Source: Terripilifer ovatus
GTDB taxonomy: Bacteria > Pseudomonadota > Alphaproteobacteria > Rhizobiales > Beijerinckiaceae
DNA: 64,000 bases
Reading direction: 5' to 3'
NCBI GenBank assembly: GCA_029222685.1
Contig: JARHVB010000020.1
Coordinates: forward strand, 1 to 64,000
The position numbers and the translations under genes are program-made. How positions within the stretch are numbered: the first letter of the stretch is position 1; each line of letters begins with the position of its first letter. Below the pieces are notes generated by a model. The model saw only the letters and a list, made by a program, of their open reading frames with translations. It was not told the DNA's origin and searched no databases. This document shows, piece by piece, positions 26,988-36,023 of the stretch.

Positions 26988-28217
26988 TCAGGCCGCGTCG
27001 CGCAGGATTTCCGCCTCGATGGCGTCGAGATCGATGTCGACGCGCGGCCGCACTGGCTGCGGCGCGATCATCACCGGTGTCAGGAAATGCCGGGTCGCAA
27101 CCCGCGCCTCCTCGCGCGCCGCCTCGGCCTGAAACCGCCGCAGCATGGCTATCACCGGCGCAAGATCCTGGTCGTCCAGCCCCTCGCAGGCCGCCAGCAC
27201 CGGCTCGATCAATCCGCGGTGCAATGCGCCATCCCGGTTTGCCGCACCGCGATCGCCCCGCTCTTCCATGACCGCGAGCGCCGCGTTGACTGGCGCGAAC
27301 AGCCAGTCCGGCAGGCCGGCGCGGCCGAAGAGTGCGCGGAAGCCGGCGCCCCGCCGCGTTCTGACGAGGCCCGCCACACGCGCTGCGGAAAATCCCGACA
27401 GTTCCGCCAATGCGGCTTCCAGCAAGCGGCAATCGCCGCTCAGCAACGAACGCAGCACAAGCGCGCCGGTCAATTGGCTGCTGCCGCGCAGGTATGACAC
27501 CAGGTCGCGGATATCGGTGACGCGGTCTTCGAGATCGCTGGCGATGATGACGACCGCCTTCTCGCGCGCTTCGCGGCCGGCACGGGCCGCGCGTTCTTCC
27601 GACATCCAGTCACAGCCGGTAACGAAGGCCGAGAGGGAACGCACGGTGGCATCGACGATGCGGGCCCGCAGGCACGGCGACAGATTGCGTCGCGACAGGA
27701 TGGCCTCGCGCATTTCGCCGTCATCGCCGAACCGTTCCAGCATGCGCGCCAGCGAGGCTTCCGCGATGCGGGCATCGCTGTTGACCGCGAGTGCGATCAG
27801 CGCCTCGCGTCCGCCGATTTCGGCCAGCGCCGCGCAGACGGGGGCCGACAAGTCCCAGCGCAGCGCAATCGCCGACTGTGCAAACGTGTCGCCGATGGCC
27901 GCGCAATCGATCAGATCGCCCTGGGTCAGCACCGGCGAACGCCGCAGCACCGGCAGGGCGATGTCCGACTGATCGTTGGCCAGCGCGACGATGATGTGAT
28001 GCGGCGCCGCATCGGAATCCGCCAGGGCTTCCGCCAGCGCCCGGCGCACGACGGGCGAGCCATCGTCGAGCAGGGACGTCATCGCAATGTCGGCGTCACC
28101 GCGTTCGCTATCGCCGAGTTCAGATTGAAGGTAGGCTCTTGCCAGTGCCGCCGTAGCCAGCGCCTTTTGCGAGGCACATGCGGTTTCGGACCACGCAACG
28201 AACGACCGCACAATCAT
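26988..28217 (-). CDS. DUF2336 domain-containing protein
   Basis: A 409-aa all-helical protein of the DUF2336 family, common in Hyphomicrobiales. HEAT-like helical repeats start VRSFVAWSETACASQKALATAALARAYL and SLLDDGSPVVRRALAEALADS. The remainder carries IALRWDLSAPVCAALAEIG and LSPCLRARIVDATVRSLSAF. It lacks a signal peptide and membrane segments, so it should be cytosolic. Its function is not established. It ends 7 bases from the convergent glycosyltransferase gene. Confidence 0.83.
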   Translation of the reverse strand: MIVRSFVAWSETACASQKALATAALARAYLQSELGDSERGDADIAMTSLLDDGSPVVRRALAEALADSDAAPHHIIVALANDQSDIALPVLRRSPVLTQGDLIDCAAIGDTFAQSAIALRWDLSAPVCAALAEIGGREALIALAVNSDARIAEASLARMLERFGDDGEMREAILSRRNLSPCLRARIVDATVRSLSAFVTGCDWMSEERAARAGREAREKAVVIIASDLEDRVTDIRDLVSYLRGSSQLTGALVLRSLLSGDCRLLEAALAELSGFSAARVAGLVRTRRGAGFRALFGRAGLPDWLFAPVNAALAVMEERGDRGAANRDGALHRGLIEPVLAACEGLDDQDLAPVIAMLRRFQAEAAREEARVATRHFLTPVMIAPQPVRPRVDIDLDAIEAEILRDAA

Positions 28218-28363
28218 GGAAAATCAACCTTGCCTGAGAAGTCAGCCCGCGCCGCAAACTTCTGGAACAACCACCCTTGCAGGATGTATTTTTATGGTAA
28301 ATGCCCCTTTAAGACGGTGATTTTTCCCCCAGCGCAACCTGTGCCAAATGGAGACAATCGATC

Positions 28364-28864
28364 ATGACTGCCGCCGATTCAGTCCCTGATTCCCGGCGCC
28401 ATTGGCGCGGTGGCATCTATTTCGAGGACTTCGCCGCCGGCGTGACCTGGCGTCACCGGCTGACGCGCACCGTCACCCAGATGGACAACATGCTGTTTTC
28501 GAACATGACGATGAACCCCCAGCCCCTACACGTCGACCGGCATTTCTGCGAAACCGAGACCGAATGGGGCCAGCCGCTGATGAACTCCCTGTTCACTCTC
28601 GGGCTGATGATCGGCGTCGCCGTCAACGACCTGACCAACGGCACCACCATCGCCAATCTCGGCATGACGGAAACGCGCTTTCCAAATCCGCTGTTCGAGG
28701 GCGACACCGTGTCCTGCACCACCGAAGTGCTCGGCAAGCGGGAATCGAAGTCGCGGCCGAATGCGGGCATCGTCGAGTTCCATCACCGCGCCTTCAAGCA
28801 GGACGGCAAGCTCGTCGCCGAAACCAGGCGGCAGGCCTTCATCCTCAAGCGGCCGGCAACCTAG
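28364..28864 (+). CDS. MaoC family dehydratase (mesaconyl/itaconyl-CoA hydratase-like)
   Basis: Hot-dog fold hydratase of 166 aa. It opens RGGIYFEDFAAGVTWRH and continues TVTQMDNMLFSNMTMNPQPLHVDRHF, the Asp/His catalytic region of MaoC proteins. RFPNPLFEGDTVSCTTEVLGKRESKS and GIVEFHHRAFKQDG follow. The next gene encodes a CitE-type lyase and starts seven bases after this stop. The pair would suit hydration of mesaconyl-CoA or itaconyl-CoA and cleavage of the product. The assignment of substrate is inference. Confidence 0.85.
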   Translation: MTAADSVPDSRRHWRGGIYFEDFAAGVTWRHRLTRTVTQMDNMLFSNMTMNPQPLHVDRHFCETETEWGQPLMNSLFTLGLMIGVAVNDLTNGTTIANLGMTETRFPNPLFEGDTVSCTTEVLGKRESKSRPNAGIVEFHHRAFKQDGKLVAETRRQAFILKRPAT

Positions 28865-28871
28865 GCGACGC

Positions 28872-29747
28872 ATGCGCTCCCTCCTCTTCGTTCCAGCCGA
28901 CAGCCCACGCAAGCTCGAGAAAGCGCTTCTCTCAAACGCCGACGCGCTCATCCTCGATCTTGAGGATTCGGTTGCCGCGAGTGCGAAGCAGGCCGGGCGC
29001 GACGGCGCCGCGACTTTCCTGGCAGCTCATGCCGCCGCGCAGGGTCCGAAGCTCATCGTGAGAGTCAACGCGCTCGACACCGGCATGACCGACGCCGATC
29101 TCGACGCCGTCATGCCCCATCGCCCCCATGCGATCATGCTGCCGAAGGCCACAGGCGGCGAGGACGTGCAGCATCTGTCGGTGAAGCTCGGCGTGCGCGA
29201 AGCGGAATCCGGCCGCGACATCGGCACAACCGGGATTTTGCCGATCGCCACCGAGACCGCCGTCGCGATCTTCAAACTCGGCACTTATCGGGGCGCCAGC
29301 CGTCGGTTGATCGGCCTCACCTGGGGCGCCGAAGACCTGGCCGCCGACATCGGCGCCGAGACCAATCGCTTTGAGGATATGTCCTATACGCCGCCTTTCG
29401 CGCTCGCCCGCAGCCTGATGCTGTTTGGCGCCGCCAGCGCCGAGGTCGATGCCGTCGATACGGTCTTCGCCAATTTCAGGGATAGCGAAGGCTTCCGCCG
29501 CGAATGTCTTGCCGCCCGTCGTGATGGCTTCGTCGCCAAAATGGCTATCCATCCAGATCAGGTCGCCATCATCAACGAGGTCTTCTCACCGCAGGACGAC
29601 GAGGTCCGCAAGGCAAGGCAGATTGTCGAAGCATTTGAGCGGCAACCCGATGCGGGCGTTCTATCCATCGACAATGCCATGGTCGATAGGCCGCATCTGC
29701 GCAAGGCCGAGCGCCTTCTGGCTCGGGCCGCAACGATCAGGCGCTAA
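28872..29747 (+). CDS. HpcH/HpaI-CitE type CoA ester lyase
   Basis: TIM-barrel lyase of 291 aa related to malyl-CoA, citramalyl-CoA and citrate lyase beta subunits. Family features are RSLLFVPADSPRKLEKAL, DALILDLEDSV, IVRVNALDTGMTDADLDAV, GILPIATETAVAIFKLG, LTWGAEDLAADIGA and MAIHPDQVAIINEVFSP. I start it at ATG 28872; the frame is open earlier only within the MaoC gene. Translational coupling to the MaoC gene is likely from the seven-base gap. Confidence 0.88.
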   Translation: MRSLLFVPADSPRKLEKALLSNADALILDLEDSVAASAKQAGRDGAATFLAAHAAAQGPKLIVRVNALDTGMTDADLDAVMPHRPHAIMLPKATGGEDVQHLSVKLGVREAESGRDIGTTGILPIATETAVAIFKLGTYRGASRRLIGLTWGAEDLAADIGAETNRFEDMSYTPPFALARSLMLFGAASAEVDAVDTVFANFRDSEGFRRECLAARRDGFVAKMAIHPDQVAIINEVFSPQDDEVRKARQIVEAFERQPDAGVLSIDNAMVDRPHLRKAERLLARAATIRR

Positions 29748-29799
29748 GCCTTCGCTCCGAGAAGGTGGCGCTTGCGCAGCAAGGGCCGGATGAAGGCCT

Positions 29800-30669
29800 C
29801 TACTCCGCCGCGCTCATCATCGTCTCGCGTGCCGGCAGTTCGACACCTGCAAGATTGGGCAAGCCCAGAACGATGATTTCAGTTTCTTCCGATGCTGCGA
29901 ACTCCGGCGCTTCGCCTTCGTTCGCATAGACGCCGGTCAGCGTCTTGTAGCTCTCGCCCGCAACCTTGCCCGCACCATTGACGACAAGATAGATGCTGCG
30001 GCCCGGCCCTTGCCAGGTGGCGCCCGGCTCGAGCCTGATCTGGAGCGCCTGCGTGCGGCGCTCGGTGAAAACGCCGAGCAGCTTTTCGCTGACGCCCCTG
30101 CCGACCGGCACCCATTCATAATGCGAGGGGTCGACCATCACCGGATCGCGATAGCGCGGCTTGGGATATTCGAGCTTGCGGTTGTTATGGGTTTCCCAGA
30201 TCGCCTGATAGCCGTCGGTCTGGCGGCGGCCTTCCACATCGTCGTTGCGGCGGAAGATGCCGCCTTCGAACTTGCCGATTTTTTCCAGCTCCGCCTGGCC
30301 GGCTTTCACCTGCGCACGCGACAGATAGCCCGATCCGCTGGCGCCGCCGAACTGCAGCACCGCGGTCATCGACGTGCCTTCCGACGACTGCGGCCCATAG
30401 GGCGCGCCTTCCGGAAAGTAACCGAAGGCACCGGCTTTCATCCTGCCGTTGCGGTCGAAGTCCATCGCGCCGTCGATCTGAAAGCGGAACTGCTCGAAAT
30501 TGTGCCGGTGGCGCGGCGAATTGAAATCGCCCTGGGTGCGGCCGATGTTGAACTGGAAATTGCCGGGCGTGTTCGGCTCGCCGTCGAAATAATGCCGGTA
30601 GTGAAACGTGCCGCCGCGATGCTCAAGTCCGCGTTTCCACTCGATGTCGTCCGCATGTACGATCTTCAT
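29800..30669 (-). CDS. Cupin-like protein, last gene of the Bug operon
   Basis: A 289-aa protein with two probable cupin barrels. The first contains FNSPRHRHNFEQFRFQIDGAMDF and GAFGYFPEGAPYGPQ, a normal cupin metal motif. The second is marked by LQIRLEPGATWQGPGRSIYLVVNGAGKV. No signal peptide is visible. It lies 29 bp downstream of the Bug gene at 30699 and in the same direction, so it should be on the same message. A role as oxygenase, isomerase or sensor in degradation of the imported ligand is possible but unproven. The start is supported by AGGAGGAAACCC. Confidence 0.75.
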   Translation of the reverse strand: MKIVHADDIEWKRGLEHRGGTFHYRHYFDGEPNTPGNFQFNIGRTQGDFNSPRHRHNFEQFRFQIDGAMDFDRNGRMKAGAFGYFPEGAPYGPQSSEGTSMTAVLQFGGASGSGYLSRAQVKAGQAELEKIGKFEGGIFRRNDDVEGRRQTDGYQAIWETHNNRKLEYPKPRYRDPVMVDPSHYEWVPVGRGVSEKLLGVFTERRTQALQIRLEPGATWQGPGRSIYLVVNGAGKVAGESYKTLTGVYANEGEAPEFAASEETEIIVLGLPNLAGVELPARETMMSAAE

Positions 30670-30698
30670 GGGTTTCCTCCTGCTTTGGCTTGTCTATA

Positions 30699-31697
30699 TC
30701 ACAAACGCGCGTAGGCTTGAACCGTCTCCGGCGTGATGTTCGCCGTCAATTTGCGCACCTTTTGCTCGAGATCAGCCCCCGAAATCGCCGCTCCCACGGG
30801 TTCCTCGACCCGCCGGGCGTGGGCCTCGAAGGCGGCATCCTTCGACATCACCATGAAAGCCTGGCGCAAAATCTCGACCAGCGCGGCCGGCGTTCCTGGC
30901 GGCGCCACGAGCGGCATGCCGACCGAGACCTGCCCATGCGCCAGCTCCATCAGCGCGCGATCCTTCGCCTCGACGAGAGAAGCGGCCGTCGGCAGACCCG
31001 GCACGACCGGATCGCTCTGGAACAACGGGATGACCGATTTGCTGTCGATCAGATCGCGGCGGCGCACGAAGGAGCTGTCGGGCGTATAGATGCCGTCGAG
31101 TTCCTTCTGCTCCATGGCGTGGATGATGCGCGGCGTCGAATCATAGCCGCGGATCATTTCCACCTGCCAGCCGAGCTGGCCCAGCAGCGCCGGCACCGCG
31201 GTGTTCATGCTGGTGCCCGGCAGGCCGCCGAAAATAATCTTGCGCTTGGCGGCCTTCATATCCATGGCCTCGCGCATGCCGCTTGCCGCATTGACATAGG
31301 CGACGATATTGATCGCGCCGGTCGAGCCGATGTACTGGAATTTCAGCGGATCGAAGCGCGCATTGGGAAAGTTCAGCAGCGGCTTCAACACCCAGTCGCG
31401 CCCCGGCACGGCGAGCGTCAGCCCGTCCGGCGCGGACTTCGTGTAGACATGATTGGCGGCGATCAATCCGCCGGCGCCTTCCATGTTCTGCACGATGACG
31501 GTCGGCGAGCCGGGAATGAAGCGGCCGATGTTCTCGCCGATCAGCCGCGTACCAAGATCGACGCCGCCACCGGGATTGTAGCCGCAGATGATCGAAATGG
31601 TCTTGCCGTTGTAAAAATCCGCCGCGCGCGCAAAGCCCGCGTTGAGGCTTGCCGCACTGGCGGACAATCCCGCCAGCGCCTGTCTTCGCGTCATCAT
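30699..31697 (-). CDS. Bug/TctC substrate-binding protein, fourth of the tandem run
   Basis: Periplasmic binding protein of 332 aa. It begins MMTRRQALAGLSASAASLNAGFARA, a Tat-like twin-arginine signal, then ADFYNGKTISIICGYNPGGGVDLGTRL. TVIVQNMEGAGGLIAANHVYT is in the family place. The start at 31697 has AGGGAGAGG just upstream; the frame is open to 31793 but without a site. It differs clearly from its three upstream neighbours and is nearer the 18937 type, so the cluster is not simply one gene duplicated four times. Confidence 0.9.
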   Translation of the reverse strand: MMTRRQALAGLSASAASLNAGFARAADFYNGKTISIICGYNPGGGVDLGTRLIGENIGRFIPGSPTVIVQNMEGAGGLIAANHVYTKSAPDGLTLAVPGRDWVLKPLLNFPNARFDPLKFQYIGSTGAINIVAYVNAASGMREAMDMKAAKRKIIFGGLPGTSMNTAVPALLGQLGWQVEMIRGYDSTPRIIHAMEQKELDGIYTPDSSFVRRRDLIDSKSVIPLFQSDPVVPGLPTAASLVEAKDRALMELAHGQVSVGMPLVAPPGTPAALVEILRQAFMVMSKDAAFEAHARRVEEPVGAAISGADLEQKVRKLTANITPETVQAYARL

Positions 31698-31758
31698 GTG
31701 CCTCTCCCTGAGTGCTGTCGCTCTTGTGCCGATCAGCCCTTGCCCTCTGCCCCTTCCT

Positions 31759-32736
31759 TCAGCCCTGCTTTTCGATTTTGGCGATGGTGACATAGTCCGC
31801 CCAGGCCTTGATCTCCTTGAGGAACAGCGCCTGCGCGTCTTCCGGCGAATTCGCCCATGGATCGGAGGCGAAGTCGTTGAGGAATTTCTTGCCTTCGGGA
31901 CTGTTGACGGCCTCGTTCAGCCATTGATTGAGCTGCGCCACGACCGGCTTCGGCGTTCCCGCCGCGACGAAAGCCGCGAACCAGGCGCTCAGGTTCACGT
32001 CATATCCCTGTTCCATGATGGTGGGATAGTCCGGCGCCGCCTGCATGCGTTGCGGCGTGCTGACGCCCAGCACGCGCAGCCGACCCGCCTTCTCCTGCGC
32101 CACCGCCATCACGTTGTCGGGGATGCCGAAATCGATATTGCCGGAGGCCAGATCGTTGAGATAATCCGCGCCGGTACGATACTGCACCTCAACCGTCTCA
32201 AGCCCGGCCTTCTGTTTGAACAGCGCGCCGACCACGCGCGCCGAGGAATTGGCGGTGGCATAACTGGCCTTGTCGCCCTTCATCTTCATCGCCTCGGTCA
32301 ATTCCTTGAGATTTTTCCATGGCGCGTCGGTGCGCACCGCGATCATCACCGGCTGCTTGTTGATGGTGCCGATGGGTTGCAGCACGTCTCCGACATTGAA
32401 GGTCGGCTGCTTCATCATATTCTGCGTTGCTGCCAATGCGCTGCCGCCGGTGACCAGGATCGTGTGGCCATCCGGTTTCGAGCGCGCCGTATATTCGGTG
32501 GCGATATTGCCGAGCGCGCCGACCCTGTTCTCCACAATGGCATTGCGCCTGGCGCTCTGCCGCATCTTTTCGGCGAAGAAGCGCACGATCACATCGGCGC
32601 CGCTGCCCGCCGCAAAGCCGCAGATGAAATGCAGGTCCTGCGACGGAAACGTCTGCGCCCGTGCCTTCCCGGACAATGCCGCGACTGGCAGAAGCGCCGC
32701 AGCGCCGGCATTGAACCGCCGTCTCGAGAGTTTCAT
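31759..32736 (-). CDS. Bug/TctC substrate-binding protein, third of the tandem run
   Basis: Periplasmic binding protein of 325 aa with a Sec or Tat-like signal (MKLSRRRFNAGAAALLPVAALSGKARA). The mature part reads QTFPSQDLHFICGFAAGSGADVIVRFF, then AIVENRVGALGNIATEYTARSKPDG. The GSGAD loop replaces the usual PGGG(F/S)D, so ligand contacts may differ. GGAGGGATTGCA precedes the start. It is separated by 36 bp from the upstream gene and 61 bp from the next. Confidence 0.9.
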   Translation of the reverse strand: MKLSRRRFNAGAAALLPVAALSGKARAQTFPSQDLHFICGFAAGSGADVIVRFFAEKMRQSARRNAIVENRVGALGNIATEYTARSKPDGHTILVTGGSALAATQNMMKQPTFNVGDVLQPIGTINKQPVMIAVRTDAPWKNLKELTEAMKMKGDKASYATANSSARVVGALFKQKAGLETVEVQYRTGADYLNDLASGNIDFGIPDNVMAVAQEKAGRLRVLGVSTPQRMQAAPDYPTIMEQGYDVNLSAWFAAFVAAGTPKPVVAQLNQWLNEAVNSPEGKKFLNDFASDPWANSPEDAQALFLKEIKAWADYVTIAKIEKQG

Positions 32737-32772
32737 TGCAATCCCTCCTGTTACTTGTGCAGACCTGCCCCT

Positions 32773-33744
32773 TCACTCTCCCGTGATGCCGGCAGCGCGA
32801 ATGAGCCTGGTGAAATTGGCGACATCGCGGGCGATCAGCGCCTCCATGTCCGCGATGGGCATGGCATAGAGCGGCCGGCCGCCGGTCTTCTCGAACAGCG
32901 TGATCACGTCGGGCATGGCCGCGACCTTGCGCACCTCCGTGCGCAGGCGCTCGAGCACCGGCTGCGGCGTGGCGCTCGGCACAAAGATGCCGAACCAGGT
33001 CTCCATATCGAGGTCGCCGATACCGGCTTCCGCCACCGTCGGCACGTCTGGCGCTGCCGGAATGCGCTTGGCCGATGAGGCCGCGAGCGCGATCACGCGC
33101 TTGTCTTCGACGAGCGGACGCGCCGTGCCCCAATTGTCGAAGAAGAGGTCCACCCTGCCGCCCAGAATGTCCTGATAGGCCGCCTGCGCACCGCGATAGG
33201 GCACGTGGGTAAGCTTGACGCCCGCAAGCTGCGCCGTCACCGCCATGGCGATATGCTGTCCTGTGCCACGGCCACCCGATGCATAGGTCACCTTCTGCGG
33301 ATTGGCACGCGCATAATCGATGACCTCCTTCAGCGATTTCTGCGGCAGGTCCGGTCGCCCAATGAGCATATAGGGATTGCTGACCACCAGGGAGACAAGT
33401 TTGAAATCCTTCAACGGATCGTAGCTCAATTTATCATAGAGACCGGGATTGAGCGCGATATTCGCCAGCCCGCCCAGCAGCATCGTATAGCCGTCGGCAG
33501 GCGCGCGAGCGGCGGCTTCCGTGCCAACCAACGTGCCCGCGCCAGTGCGGTTTTCGACAACGACACCCTGGCCGAGCAATGGCTGCAGCCGGTCGGCGAC
33601 GATCCGCGCCGCCGTATCGAAACCGCCACCGGGCGGTTGCGGCACGATCAGCTTCAGCGGATGATCGGGAAACGTCTGCGCCTGCGCGGCCCATGCACTG
33701 AGCATCGCAATCGCAAACAAGGCCTTGCATGCAAATCTCCTCAT
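32773..33744 (-). CDS. Bug/TctC substrate-binding protein, second of the tandem run
   Basis: Classical Bug protein of 323 aa. Signal peptide FACKALFAIAMLSAWAAQA, then QTFPDHPLKLIVPQPPGGGFDTAARIV, VENRTGAGTLVGTEAAARAPADGYT and VPYRGAQAAYQDILGGRVDLFFDN. It aligns without long gaps to the protein at 33763 (same GAGTLVGTEA, ALNPGLY, VPYRGAQ and LDMETWFG-like blocks), so the two come from a tandem duplication. It begins 18 bases after that gene's stop. Confidence 0.93.
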   Translation of the reverse strand: MRRFACKALFAIAMLSAWAAQAQTFPDHPLKLIVPQPPGGGFDTAARIVADRLQPLLGQGVVVENRTGAGTLVGTEAAARAPADGYTMLLGGLANIALNPGLYDKLSYDPLKDFKLVSLVVSNPYMLIGRPDLPQKSLKEVIDYARANPQKVTYASGGRGTGQHIAMAVTAQLAGVKLTHVPYRGAQAAYQDILGGRVDLFFDNWGTARPLVEDKRVIALAASSAKRIPAAPDVPTVAEAGIGDLDMETWFGIFVPSATPQPVLERLRTEVRKVAAMPDVITLFEKTGGRPLYAMPIADMEALIARDVANFTRLIRAAGITGE

Positions 33745-33762
33745 CTGCCCTCTCCCGATATC

Positions 33763-34740
33763 TCAGTCTGCCGTGACACCGATCTGCTTGAGCAGTTTCG
33801 TCCAGCGATCGAGTTCCACCTTCACGAAAGCTACCGTCTCCTCTGGCGTCATGTTGAGCGGACGGCCGCCGATCTTGCGGAACAAAGCCATGACCTCCGG
33901 ATCGGTCGCGATCCTGCTGAGCGATGAACGCAGCGTTTCGACGATCGGCTTTGGGGTCGCCGCCGGCGCATAGAGACCGAACCAGGTTTCCATATCCATC
34001 TGCGCCAGGCCCGTTTCGCTCACAGTCGGCACGTCGGGATGAAACGCCTGGCGCATGCGCGAGGACACCGCCAGCGGGATCACCGCTCCCGCTTCCACCT
34101 GCGGCAAAGCCGTCTGGGAATTGTCGAAATACATATCGATGCGGCCCGACAGAAGATCCTGATAGACCGGTTGCGCGCCGCGATAGGGAACGTAAAGGAA
34201 TTTAACCCCGGTCGCGTTCTCCAATGCAGCAATGGCGATATGCTGGCCCGAGCCTTTGCCGTAGGCCACCGTCAGCTTTTCCGGATTCGCCCGCGCATAG
34301 TCGATCATGCTGCGCAGATCGCGATAGGGCGGGTCCTTGCGCGAAATCAGCGTATAAGACCAGCTCACGACCAGGCCCAACGGCGTGAAGTCCTTCACCG
34401 GATCGTAAGCGATCTTGGCATAGAGGCCCGGATTGAGTGCCATGTTGGAAAGTCCACCGACCATCAACGTATAACCGTCGGCCGGCGACTGCAGCCCCGC
34501 CTCCGTGCCGACAAGCGTGCCGGCGCCCGTACGGTTCTCGATGACGAAGGCCTGGCCATACTGGCGCTGCAACCGTTCGGCGATGACCCGGCCGACCACG
34601 TCGAAGCCGCCACCGGGGCTCGAGGGGACGATGATCTTGACCGGATGATCGGGGTAGGTCTGCGCAAGGGCACGCCCGCCCGATAAGCCCCCGGGCAAGC
34701 CTAGCCACAATGCAGTGATGGCTGCGCTGACGATACGCAT
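33763..34740 (-). CDS. Bug/TctC substrate-binding protein, first of the tandem run
   Basis: Classical Bug protein of 325 aa and probably the promoter-proximal gene of a five-gene unit (33763, 32773, 31759, 30699 and the cupin gene 29800). Signal peptide ITALWLGLPGGLSGGRALA, then QTYPDHPVKIIVPSSPGGGFDVVGRV, VIENRTGAGTLVGTEAG and YVPYRGAQPVYQDLLSGRIDMYFDN. GGGAGGAGTCC lies before the ATG. No TctA or TctB gene occurs in or around the unit, so the proteins must serve permeases encoded elsewhere or act as extracellular sensors. Confidence 0.93.
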   Translation of the reverse strand: MRIVSAAITALWLGLPGGLSGGRALAQTYPDHPVKIIVPSSPGGGFDVVGRVIAERLQRQYGQAFVIENRTGAGTLVGTEAGLQSPADGYTLMVGGLSNMALNPGLYAKIAYDPVKDFTPLGLVVSWSYTLISRKDPPYRDLRSMIDYARANPEKLTVAYGKGSGQHIAIAALENATGVKFLYVPYRGAQPVYQDLLSGRIDMYFDNSQTALPQVEAGAVIPLAVSSRMRQAFHPDVPTVSETGLAQMDMETWFGLYAPAATPKPIVETLRSSLSRIATDPEVMALFRKIGGRPLNMTPEETVAFVKVELDRWTKLLKQIGVTAD

Positions 34741-34911
34741 ACGGACTCCTCCCTATCGGGCGCAGCCTAGAGCGTTTTCGGGAAAGTGGAAGCAGCTTTT
34801 GGAGCCGTGATCCGGGCATCAGAATCATCGACTCTTTTCGATGATCCCGATTGTCGCAAGGCCACGCTTGGCTTACCTTTGCCGCGCCAAGCGAATGAGA
34901 GGCCGGCCAGG

Positions 34912-35292
34912 ATGACGACGATGACACGCTCTGCCAGAATGATGCTTCCCACCCTGTTGCTCGCTGTGGGCACGACCGTTCTTCTGGCCGGCTGCAACAG
35001 CACGCAGCCGCAGGCAAACGTGACGGCAGCGGCCCCTCCCGCCTATTCCGGCTCCAACATCACACCGTCGAACTTCCGCATGCCCGAAGGTTCGGGCTGT
35101 TCCGGTGACGTGGCGCGCTGGCAGGCGGTACAGGACAATGATCTGAGCACCGGCAACGTCAATCAGTCGGTCTACAACCAGATCAAGGCCGACATCGATC
35201 GCGCCGCCGCCGCATGCCAGGCCGGCCGTAGCGCCGAGGCAAGCTCGATCGTGCGCGCCAGCCGCGCACGCCATGGCTACCCGGGGGGCTAA
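34912..35292 (+). CDS. Small predicted lipoprotein
   Basis: A 126-aa protein with a lipoprotein signal: RMMLPTLLLAVGTTVLLAGC, lipobox LAGC with the cysteine near residue 28. The mature part is short and soluble, with a helical segment YNQIKADIDRAAAACQAGRSAEASSIV. I start at 34912 because GAGAGG lies upstream; the frame is open to 34786. It probably sits in the cell envelope. I do not know its function. It overlaps the stop of the convergent Nudix gene by four bases. Confidence 0.75.
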   Translation: MTTMTRSARMMLPTLLLAVGTTVLLAGCNSTQPQANVTAAAPPAYSGSNITPSNFRMPEGSGCSGDVARWQAVQDNDLSTGNVNQSVYNQIKADIDRAAAACQAGRSAEASSIVRASRARHGYPGG

Positions 35293-36023
35293 GAGGAAAC
35301 CCGCTCCAGCAGGCCCTGAAGATAAGCGATGATGAAATCGGGCATGGCGTCCGCTTTCAGGTCGGCAGCGCTGCGCACCACATGCATGCGCGCCAGTTCC
35401 GCGTTTTCATCGCCCGCAAGAAACGTTTCGATCCGCGCGACGAGCGGGTCAGCCGCCAGCGGCGAGCGAACGATCTTCATGCAGCCGACCCGCGGCCCCT
35501 CGAAGATGACGCTCCAGTCATCGGCACAGACGACTTCATCCGCGCCGATCCCGGTTTCCTCCGTCAATTCGCGCAGGATACTCCCGGTGAGATCGACCGA
35601 ACTGCCGTTGACGTCGCCCATATCCGGTGTTCCGGCGGCAAAATAGACCCTGCCCGCATTTGCCGTATGTGCCGCCATTTCGCCCAGCACGAACGCGCTG
35701 TCGGCGGACATCAGTGCGGCGGCGGCGAAACAGTTTCTGACGCTCGCATCGGGAAAACCGAAATCACGCCAGGCCAGAAAGTTGCGATAGCGGGTTGGAA
35801 AATGCCGCGTCGAAAGAACGCGCCGGCCGTCGCGCTGCAGAATCTCGCAGCGATCGATCAGCAGAACAATCCCGTCATAGAGCAACGGCTTTTGCGCAAG
35901 CAGCTCGTTCCAGTGACGGTCGATGTCATCGCGTCGTTGCACGGCGAACTCCCACTCGCGCGCGAAAAAGACGCTTTCCATATCGTCGATCGGTTCGACG
36001 GAGGTGGGCGGAAACGATGTCAT
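35289..36023 (-). CDS. Nudix hydrolase
   Basis: A 244-aa protein with a C-terminal half of the Nudix fold. The core of the box, RELTEETGI, is intact and provides the metal-binding glutamates. The first half of the box is atypical (GSSVDLTGSIL), with Val where the first conserved Glu is expected. The N-terminal 110 residues (FFAREWEFAVQRRDDIDRHW, LIDRCEILQRDGRRVLSTRHF) resemble extended NUDT-like proteins. Its start ATG overlaps the stop of phzF-like 36020 as ATGA, so the two are translationally coupled. Confidence 0.78.
   Translation of the reverse strand: MTSFPPTSVEPIDDMESVFFAREWEFAVQRRDDIDRHWNELLAQKPLLYDGIVLLIDRCEILQRDGRRVLSTRHFPTRYRNFLAWRDFGFPDASVRNCFAAAALMSADSAFVLGEMAAHTANAGRVYFAAGTPDMGDVNGSSVDLTGSILRELTEETGIGADEVVCADDWSVIFEGPRVGCMKIVRSPLAADPLVARIETFLAGDENAELARMHVVRSAADLKADAMPDFIIAYLQGLLERVSS

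Noticed and set aside
28761..28871. Earlier start for the CitE-type lyase
   Set aside because: The extra 37 residues would be encoded within the MaoC gene in another frame and are unlike the family, which begins RSLLFVPADSP.
31642..33078. 478-residue open frame on the plus strand across two Bug genes
   Set aside because: It crosses gene boundaries and ignores two well-supported signal peptides and starts on the minus strand.
34768..34800. AGAGCGTTTTCGGGAAAGTGGAA as another copy of the 100-bp repeat
   Set aside because: Only the first ten bases agree with the family; the rest differs, so it may belong to another element or be chance.
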